A stretch of DNA of 12,799 nucleotides from an uncultured Bacteroidota bacterium (lineage in GTDB: Bacteria > Bacteroidota > Bacteroidia > Chitinophagales > Chitinophagaceae), in the NCBI GenBank assembly GCA_946887345.1, contig CAMPKR010000034.1:1-12799 (forward strand), given 5' to 3'. Under the pieces are notes generated by a model. The model worked only from the letters and a program-made list of their open reading frames with translations. It was not told the DNA's origin and did not search any database. The position numbers were made by a program, and so were the translations under genes. This document shows, in pieces, positions 7,125 through 12,799 of the stretch; the first letter of the stretch is position 1, and the number at the start of each line of letters is the position of its first letter.

Positions 7125-7134
7125 AATAATTTAT

Positions 7135-9081
7135 CTAAGCTACTGCTTTAGAAGTTTCCTTATCTAAATTCTCAAAAATCGAGTTGTTGCTGATAAACTC
7201 CGGCACCAAATCCTTCATTTGCTCTACTGTTTCTGTCGAGTAGTGCTTGCGGGCGCTGGCAATCATCTTCTCAATATGCCCCTTCACTTCGGGATAGTTA
7301 TATTCACGCACGCTGGCTATCATTATCTTATCATGGTAGGTGGGCTGTGTATTTTCTGCGTTATTCAGCAGCTCTTCATACAGTTTCTCACCCGGTCTCA
7401 GTCCTGAGAACTCTATGCGCACATCCACATCCGGTGTTTTACCGGCAAGGCGTATCATCTTCTTCGCCAGGTCTACGATCTTTACGGGCTGCCCCATATC
7501 GAATACAAATATTTCCCCTCCTTGACCCATCACACCTGCCTCCAGTACCAATCGGCAAGCCTCCGGTATGGTCATAAAGTAGCGGGTGATCTCAGGATGC
7601 GTTACAGTTATTGGTCCACCCCTGTCCAGCTGTTGCTTAAAGCGTGGTATCACAGAACCGTTAGATCCCAGTACGTTACCAAAACGGGTGGTCACAAACT
7701 TGGTGGGATAGGCCATACCTTTCTGTGTCACCAGGTTCTGAGTCTCAGAAATGAATTTGTACAGGCTTTGCGTATATATTTCGGCAATGCGCTTCGACGC
7801 ACCCATTATATTAGTAGGGTTCACCGCTTTATCCGTTGACACCGTAACAAACTTCTCTACACCATTTGCCACAGCCAGGTCAGCCAGAGTCTTCGTTCCC
7901 AACACATTATTGATAATAGCCACTGAAGGATTGTCTTCCATCATCGGCACATGCTTATATGCCGCCGCATGGAACACTATATCAGGGTTGTAGGTCTCGA
8001 ACAGGTTCTCCATGCGCTGATAGTCGCATACATCACCCATATAAGCCTTATAGTTAGCGCTCTTATAGTTTTCGTTCAGTTCCAGGGTTAGATCGTGCAT
8101 CGGCGTTTCGGCCTTATCACAAAGTATAATGAGCGACGGATAGTAACTCGTCAGTTGCCTTACTATCTCACTACCTATCGATCCCGCAGCGCCCGTCACT
8201 AGTATCTTCTTACCTCTCAGCTCCGAATCTATCTTGTCATTGCTTATCTTTATCACTGGCCTTTCCAGCAGGTCCTCAATGTTGATGTCTTTCAGCTGTT
8301 GAATGTTCAGGTTGCCGTTCAGCCATTGCTCTATCGGCGGCACCTGCTGTACACGCAGGCCATAGTTCAGGCTTATATCTACCAGGTAGTTCAGCTGCAC
8401 TTTGGAAATCCCCCGGTTCGCGATAATGAGCATCTCTATTCCATCCTGCTTCAGCTTCCTGAAGTTATCATCGTCGGTTCCATATATAGGAATACCGTCC
8501 ATAATTCTACCCGCACGCGATAAATTTTCGTCTAGGAAGGCCGCTACCTGCAGGTCGCTGTTGGTCAGGTCGTTGATCACCTTTTTGGTCATTACTCCCG
8601 CCTCTGAGACGTCAAAAATGGCCACCTTGGTCTTTATTCTTTCCTCTTGCTGTTTCTGGCTGTAATAATTATTAAAAAAATGCTTAATGCCCAGCCTGTA
8701 CGAAATAAGTGTGAAGTTGGTGGTAAACCAGTATATACCTACCACCGCCTTAGGAAACAATAACGTCGCCCTCGGCGGCTGGTTCAGTATCAGGTTAATA
8801 ACGTAGTAAATAAGGGTGGCAAGCGAGTTAACTATTATCAGGCGGTACGCATCTTCAATATTGGTGTATCGAATTATACCTGCATAACTCTTAAAAATGT
8901 AGAATAGAACACCATTCACCAAGAGCGACAAGCCAAAGATGAGGTTGAGATCAAAGCGGGCCATCTCATGCCAGTCAAAATTGAACCTTAGTGCAAAGGC
9001 TACGAAGATTGAGAACTGGACAAAGAATATATCAACTAAAAAGATCAACCACCGTGGCAGAATCCTTATCCTGTACTGCAT
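7135..9081 (-). CDS. Membrane-bound nucleotide-sugar 4,6-dehydratase (CapD/WbpM/PglF family)
   Basis: This full-length 648-residue member has four N-terminal membrane helices (about 10-30, 46-64, 83-98, 112-130), a CoA-binding-like Rossmann domain (about 150-260) and a C-terminal extended SDR domain. The NAD(P) loop is GAAGSIG (297-303). The catalytic segment is STDKAVNPTNIMGASKR (415-431), with D417, K418 and, in the SDR YxxxK position, M426 and K430. Met in place of Tyr is the known WbpM/PglF state, so the enzyme should be active. TRFGNVLGSNGSVIP (465-479) and GLRPGEKLYEELL (560-572) complete the family pattern. Members convert UDP-GlcNAc to the 4-keto-6-deoxy sugar used in capsule, O-antigen or protein glycans. 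It stands alone, with no glycosyltransferase beside it in the window. The ATG at 9081 fits the family start. Confidence 0.93.
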   Translation of the reverse strand: MQYRIRILPRWLIFLVDIFFVQFSIFVAFALRFNFDWHEMARFDLNLIFGLSLLVNGVLFYIFKSYAGIIRYTNIEDAYRLIIVNSLATLIYYVINLILNQPPRATLLFPKAVVGIYWFTTNFTLISYRLGIKHFFNNYYSQKQQEERIKTKVAIFDVSEAGVMTKKVINDLTNSDLQVAAFLDENLSRAGRIMDGIPIYGTDDDNFRKLKQDGIEMLIIANRGISKVQLNYLVDISLNYGLRVQQVPPIEQWLNGNLNIQQLKDINIEDLLERPVIKISNDKIDSELRGKKILVTGAAGSIGSEIVRQLTSYYPSLIILCDKAETPMHDLTLELNENYKSANYKAYMGDVCDYQRMENLFETYNPDIVFHAAAYKHVPMMEDNPSVAIINNVLGTKTLADLAVANGVEKFVTVSTDKAVNPTNIMGASKRIAEIYTQSLYKFISETQNLVTQKGMAYPTKFVTTRFGNVLGSNGSVIPRFKQQLDRGGPITVTHPEITRYFMTIPEACRLVLEAGVMGQGGEIFVFDMGQPVKIVDLAKKMIRLAGKTPDVDVRIEFSGLRPGEKLYEELLNNAENTQPTYHDKIMIASVREYNYPEVKGHIEKMIASARKHYSTETVEQMKDLVPEFISNNSIFENLDKETSKAVA

Positions 9082-9162
9082 ATATGTGCGTTCCTGTCTG
9101 TTTTTTAAATGATAGGGAGGAGTTGGTTAGTAATGGAAATTGTGAACTCTATTGTTAAAGTA

Positions 9163-9170
9163 CAAAAATA
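9163..9170 (-). promoter_or_regulatory. Possible -7 box for the sugar dehydratase gene
   Basis: The minus strand reads TATTTTTG, an exact TAnnTTTG match, about 80 bp before the ATG at 9081. I see no TTG at a correct -33 distance, and the region is AT-rich, so chance is possible. The rest of the 9082-9305 gap holds only the dyad at 9268-9286 and AT-rich DNA; I see no small gene or RNA in it. Confidence 0.35.
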
Positions 9171-9267
9171 CTGTAAAAAGCGCTATATATTTTAACGAAA
9201 AATTAAGTTATCCACGGCTAAATCACAGGCCTTGTTTCTCTTTTCAATAAACATTAACGTTTTGCAT

Positions 9268-9286
9268 TATAGTCCTCAGGAGTATA
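9268..9286. promoter_or_regulatory. Imperfect dyad upstream of hybrid kinase
   Basis: TATAGTCCT (9268-9276) and AGGAGTATA (9278-9286) pair at 8 of 9 positions around a single central C; the mismatch is 9272/9282. It lies 19 bp before the kinase ATG, between a TTTTG at 9260-9264 and a near-match -7 box TACTTTAG at 9292-9299, though that pair is spaced too widely (27 bp) for a standard promoter. It could be an operator. Confidence 0.4.
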
Positions 9287-9305
9287 TGTAATACTTTAGC
9301 CTTTG

Positions 9306-12300
9306 ATGAAATCTACCCAAAGCCGCAACGGCATATCGGTAAATAATACTGTCTCACAACTTAGAAAGTCGTTCCTTTTAATAAACGGTACTATTGCTTT
9401 CTTCTTTCTGCTGTATCTCTTGCAGGCTTATGTTCTTTACGAACGTTCCAGCAAATCAGACCTCCTGGTAATACATACCAATGACGTTCTGGCAAATATA
9501 AAATCAGCAGATGCTAATATTATAGAATCTGAGGCTGCTTTGAATAGCTACCTGCTGCACAAAGATGCCGCACATCTCGATCGTTTAGACCGCTCGGTAA
9601 AAGATCTGAGCAGTGATATTGCCAACCTTAAAACCCTTACGGCTGATAATATGCAACAGTCGACACGGGTGAGGGAACTGAAGCGCCTCTCGGTTGAAAA
9701 GATCGCTACTTCCCGGAATGTCATCGACGCTGCGAAGAATGGTACCGACTACTCAACTGCCAACACCAGGCTCCGTCAACTGGATCAGAGAATACATACC
9801 AATCTCTCAGCTCTCCACACCACCGAATCAGAATTGCTCGCCACCCGTACGGAAGACAATCGCTACTATAGCAAATCGAGGGTTGTTTTTTCTGTAATAA
9901 GCTACATATTGGTCAGCATTTTTCTGATTATCACCATTTACAAGATCAATCAGAACATACGCAAGCGCACCCTCGCTGAGGACCGCGCCAGGCTGAACGA
10001 GGCAAAGTATAAAGTCCTGGTGGAGGATTCGGACCTCACAATGCTGGTGATAAACGAAGATGGCATCATCAAGTTTGCCAACAAGAATGTCGAAAAACTG
10101 GTGGGCTTCGATCCCCGCGAATTGATCGGCTTCTCCCTGATGGAAGCGGCGCCCCGTAAGTTTAAGAGCGAGGTACAGCATGTGCTCTATCTGCTGAAGA
10201 AAACAGGCAACTATAATAGTACGCTTGAACTTCAGATTTTCACTGCCACCGGAACCAAATGGGTATCGTGCAGGGTATTTCCTGTGAGTAAAGAAACAGA
10301 CGAGGCCCATGAATGGCAGGTAGTTATCTGGGATTTCGAAGAAGAAAAGCAACTCCAACTGGAACGTGAGGTCATGGAAGGTCAGCGCAGGGAGGAGCAA
10401 AAACTCGTTCAGGATATCCTTGACAATATTCCTTCTGTTATCTTCCTCAAGGACGTTGACGGCCGCTATGTCATGATCAATAGCAAAATGGAACAGGTAC
10501 TTGGCCTTTCCGCTTCAAAGGTGATCGGCCAGGCAGACTTGCAGCTGATTCCTGACAAAGCCCGCTATCTGGAATTCAAGTATTCAGATGATAAAGTACT
10601 GATACACAAAACCGCCAATAGCTTCGAAGACGTGGTTGACTATGGTAATGGAAAAGTAGAATACTACTGGGTTACTAAATTCCCGCTACTTGATGCCCAG
10701 GGCAACGTAAAGCACATATGCGGTCTTGCAACTGACATCACCGAGCGCAAAGAGGGAGAGATTAAACTCCTGAATGCAAAGAAAGAAGCCGAGCAGGCCA
10801 AGGCTGCACAGGAATCTTTCCTGGCTAATATGAGCCACGAAATACGCACTCCTATGAACGGAATCATAGGCATGGGCAACCTGCTCATGGGAACCGAACA
10901 AAATGACGAACAAAAAGAATTTACCGAGAACATACAGGAATCAGCCAGGAATCTCCTGGCGATCATAAACGATCTGCTCGATTTCTCTAAGATCAAATCG
11001 GGCAAGTTCCTCTTCGAAAGTGCCCCATTCAAGTTGCGCCAGACTATAAAGAAAACCCTGTACCCACTCCAGTTTAGAGCAGAAGAAAAACTGCTGAGGC
11101 TCAACATAGATATTGACAACTCGGTGCCTGACGGCCTCATAGGTGACGGCCTCAGATTCCAGCAGGTAATGATTAATCTCATTGGCAACGCCATCAAGTT
11201 TACAACCAAAGGAAGCGTAAATATCAGCGTTTCAGCTGGCGAAGAAAACGCGGGTTATATCGATCTCCAACTGGAAGTAAGCGATAGCGGAATAGGAATT
11301 GCGGAAAACAAATTGGGATACATTTTCGAGAGCTTCACCCAGAACAATGTCAACACTTCACGCAAGTATGGCGGTACAGGCCTGGGGCTTGCGATTGTTA
11401 AACAATTGGTAGAACTCCAGCAAGGCCATGTATGGGTATCAAGCACGCTGGGAAAAGGTTCAACATTTACTGTAATAATCCCATACAGGGTAAGCCATGA
11501 AGAAACTGCCCAGGAAGTGAAGACCAGCTATATACATGATCGAGATAATGAAATGCTGCTGGAAGGCATCAATGTCTTAGTGGCTGAGGACAATACCATC
11601 AACCAAAAGGTTGTAAAGAATACTTTGCAAAAGCAGGGAGCTACAGTAAACATCGTCAACAACGGCCAGGAGGCTATTGATGCACTCCAGGAAGAAGACT
11701 ACGATGTAGTGCTGATGGACCTGCAAATGCCGGAAGTAGATGGTTACAAAGCTACCCGTTATATCCGGGAGGTAATGCGGAGGGAACTACCAATACTGGC
11801 TATGACTGCCGATGCACTGAAAGGCGAAGCGGAGAAGTGCTTCGATGTGGGCATGACAGGTTTCATTTCTAAGCCTTTCGAACCTCGCGATCTTTACCAC
11901 CAGATACTACAGGTAACTAACGACCGGAAACTACTGGAAGATTTAAAAGCCACAGAAAGTCCGGCAGAAAAGTCGACAGAATTAGTCGATTTTAGCTTCC
12001 TTTTCGAACTATCTGACATGGACCCTAAATTCATTTCAGATGTATTGACCATCTTCCTTGAAACTATGCCGGAAGGCCTTGATAAACTCAACAATCTTAT
12101 ACAAGACGAATCTGATTGGGACGCTATCTCCAAGCAGGCTCACTTCCTGAAGTCGAGCACTAGTGTAGTGAAAGTCGGCGATATGTTCGACAAATTATAC
12201 GACATAGAAAAACTTACAAAAATATCCGGAACGGAACTAGAAACTATCAAGATCATTTTCGCCGAGATACAGGAGCTTTTCATACAAGCCCACCCCATCC

Positions 12301-12344
12301 TGCTAAGCGAAAACGAACGATACAAAAAAGCAGTTGTTGCATAA
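9306..12344 (+). CDS. Hybrid sensor histidine kinase, CHASE3-PAS-PAS-HisKA-HATPase-REC-HPt
   Basis: This 1012-residue inner-membrane sensor carries a whole phosphorelay. TM1 is at about 23-45, then a helical exported CHASE3-like sensor (46-190; HTNDVLANIKSADAN, ALNSYLLHKD), and TM2 at about 193-212. Two PAS domains follow (about 235-345 and 370-480), then HisKA with H511 in NMSHEIRTPMNG. HATPase_c has N box NLIGNAIKF, G1 DSGIGI and G2 GGTGLGLAI (to about 727). The receiver (757-870) has E761/D762, phospho-acceptor D805 in LMDLQMPEVDG, T834 and K856. The HPt domain (about 893-997) has H946 in AHFLKSSTS. Phosphate should pass H511 to D805 to H946 and on to an unseen response regulator. I chose ATG 9306; the preceding in-frame TTG (9303) is less likely. 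It is divergent from the sugar dehydratase, and its stop codon touches a terminator hairpin. Its stimulus and target are unknown. Confidence 0.95.
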   Translation: MKSTQSRNGISVNNTVSQLRKSFLLINGTIAFFFLLYLLQAYVLYERSSKSDLLVIHTNDVLANIKSADANIIESEAALNSYLLHKDAAHLDRLDRSVKDLSSDIANLKTLTADNMQQSTRVRELKRLSVEKIATSRNVIDAAKNGTDYSTANTRLRQLDQRIHTNLSALHTTESELLATRTEDNRYYSKSRVVFSVISYILVSIFLIITIYKINQNIRKRTLAEDRARLNEAKYKVLVEDSDLTMLVINEDGIIKFANKNVEKLVGFDPRELIGFSLMEAAPRKFKSEVQHVLYLLKKTGNYNSTLELQIFTATGTKWVSCRVFPVSKETDEAHEWQVVIWDFEEEKQLQLEREVMEGQRREEQKLVQDILDNIPSVIFLKDVDGRYVMINSKMEQVLGLSASKVIGQADLQLIPDKARYLEFKYSDDKVLIHKTANSFEDVVDYGNGKVEYYWVTKFPLLDAQGNVKHICGLATDITERKEGEIKLLNAKKEAEQAKAAQESFLANMSHEIRTPMNGIIGMGNLLMGTEQNDEQKEFTENIQESARNLLAIINDLLDFSKIKSGKFLFESAPFKLRQTIKKTLYPLQFRAEEKLLRLNIDIDNSVPDGLIGDGLRFQQVMINLIGNAIKFTTKGSVNISVSAGEENAGYIDLQLEVSDSGIGIAENKLGYIFESFTQNNVNTSRKYGGTGLGLAIVKQLVELQQGHVWVSSTLGKGSTFTVIIPYRVSHEETAQEVKTSYIHDRDNEMLLEGINVLVAEDNTINQKVVKNTLQKQGATVNIVNNGQEAIDALQEEDYDVVLMDLQMPEVDGYKATRYIREVMRRELPILAMTADALKGEAEKCFDVGMTGFISKPFEPRDLYHQILQVTNDRKLLEDLKATESPAEKSTELVDFSFLFELSDMDPKFISDVLTIFLETMPEGLDKLNNLIQDESDWDAISKQAHFLKSSTSVVKVGDMFDKLYDIEKLTKISGTELETIKIIFAEIQELFIQAHPILLSENERYKKAVVA

Positions 12345-12378
12345 AAAATAAAGTCCCGGAAAGCGGGACTTTATTTTT
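12344..12378. terminator. Bidirectional rho-independent terminator
   Basis: A perfect 15-bp inverted repeat (12344-12358 with 12364-12378) encloses a GAAAG loop. The core is AAAGTCCCG/CGGGACTTT, with A- and T-rich ends for both directions. Its first base is the last base of the kinase TAA stop, and it lies 7 bp from the stop of the convergent beta-barrel gene, so it serves both. Confidence 0.93.
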
Positions 12379-12385
12379 ACTTATG

Positions 12386-12799
12386 TTAAGCTCCCCCAAA
12401 CCTCAGGCCGATACAAAACGGATGCTGATCAAGAGCAGTTTTGTGCAGTGAAGTAACCTGGTAACTGGCGTATATCCTGAAATAGCTCGCTATACCAATC
12501 TCCCCGGTCAGGCATGCATTAAAATCGCTGAAATTAAACCCATCATGATTTTTCACTTTACCTCTCGGTCCCGATATCTGCTTTGTCCAGGAGCTAAGCC
12601 TGTAGCCACCGGTCACGCCCACACCATATACCAGCCACAAGTCCTTTCCCATCCGGGTTTTAGCCGTTAGCGCCACCGGTACGCTCAGGTAAGTAAAGCC
12701 GAGCTTGTTTTTGCTGAAGTTCACGGTATCCATATACACTTCGGGATTAGTATTATTCAGGTAGCTGATATCCTTGCTAAACCTGAAATTATACATCTG
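12386..12799 (-). CDS. Outer-membrane beta-barrel protein, C-terminal part
   Basis: The frame stays open to the window edge, so the true start and signal peptide are outside; the Met codon at 12796 is probably internal. The visible ~137 residues alternate polar and hydrophobic residues in strands with aromatic girdles, for example KLGFTYLSVPVALTAKT, DLWLVYGVGVTGGYRL, NACLTGEIGIASYFRIYASYQ and FCIGLRFGGA at the end. The YLSVPVAL pattern followed by a glycine-rich strand is typical of Bacteroidota PorT/OMP_b-brl_2 type small barrels. These sit in the outer membrane and their individual functions are mostly unknown. The TAA stop at 12386-12388 is followed by the shared terminator. Confidence 0.72.
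   Translation of the reverse strand, partial: QMYNFRFSKDISYLNNTNPEVYMDTVNFSKNKLGFTYLSVPVALTAKTRMGKDLWLVYGVGVTGGYRLSSWTKQISGPRGKVKNHDGFNFSDFNACLTGEIGIASYFRIYASYQVTSLHKTALDQHPFCIGLRFGGA

Noticed and set aside
9208..9216. TTATCCACG, a near match to the DnaA box
   Set aside because: It is a single copy with one mismatch, with no cluster of boxes, no AT-rich unwinding array and no replication gene nearby.
9828..10400. Long open frame on the minus strand inside the kinase (190 codons)
   Set aside because: It lies wholly opposite the PAS-coding part of a clear kinase gene and shows no recognisable domain.
10664..11209. Minus-strand open frame of 181 codons opposite HisKA/HATPase
   Set aside because: It is antisense to a strongly conserved coding region; its Ser/Leu/Arg-rich translation looks like a complement artefact.

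Overview
The window looks like chromosomal DNA of a Bacteroidota bacterium, most likely from the Chitinophagaceae or a nearby family; this is inference. The signs are three exact TAnnTTTG -7 promoter boxes in intergenic DNA, start codons with no Shine-Dalgarno sequence, a MoxR/Bat-type VWA operon in the Bacteroidota style, and a ketosynthase/chain-length-factor pair of the kind found in aryl-polyene or flexirubin pigment clusters. No rRNA, tRNA, CRISPR array, insertion sequence or phage gene is visible. Gene density is high and the only intergenic gaps above 100 bp are 6052-6225 and 9082-9305.

Layout. (1) 1-1368, plus strand: the 3' end of a FabF-type beta-ketoacyl synthase, then, one base later, a ketosynthase-like protein that has lost all three catalytic Cys/His/His positions, as expected of a chain length factor. 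(2) 1435-3216, plus: a complete GH15 family glycoside hydrolase. (3) 6051-3213, minus: a tight three-gene operon, DUF58 protein - BatD/DUF4381-like membrane protein - BatA-like VWA protein, whose last stop codon overlaps the GH15 stop. The MoxR ATPase that normally heads this operon is not here, nor are batB, batC or batE. (4) 6052-6225: a divergent control region with a promoter box on each strand and two dyads, one a perfect 9+9 palindrome. (5) 6226-7065, plus: a lipoprotein of unknown function, closed by a strong bidirectional terminator. (6) 9081-7135, minus: a full-length membrane-anchored CapD/WbpM/PglF-type nucleotide-sugar 4,6-dehydratase standing alone. (7) 9306-12344, plus: a hybrid sensor kinase with CHASE3-like, PAS, PAS, HisKA, HATPase, receiver and HPt domains, closed by a second bidirectional terminator. 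(8) 12799-12386, minus: the C-terminal part of an outer-membrane beta-barrel protein.

How they work together. The first two genes should act as a heterodimeric ketosynthase extending a polyene chain. The DUF58/BatD-like/BatA set is an envelope-associated VWA module that probably needs a MoxR ATPase encoded elsewhere. The dehydratase supplies modified UDP-sugars for surface glycans and is divergent from the hybrid kinase, which may or may not control it. I found no clear new defence or mobile system. The points most worth checking are the MoxR-less Bat operon with its palindromic leader, the fully degenerate ketosynthase partner, and the unrecognised lipoprotein.
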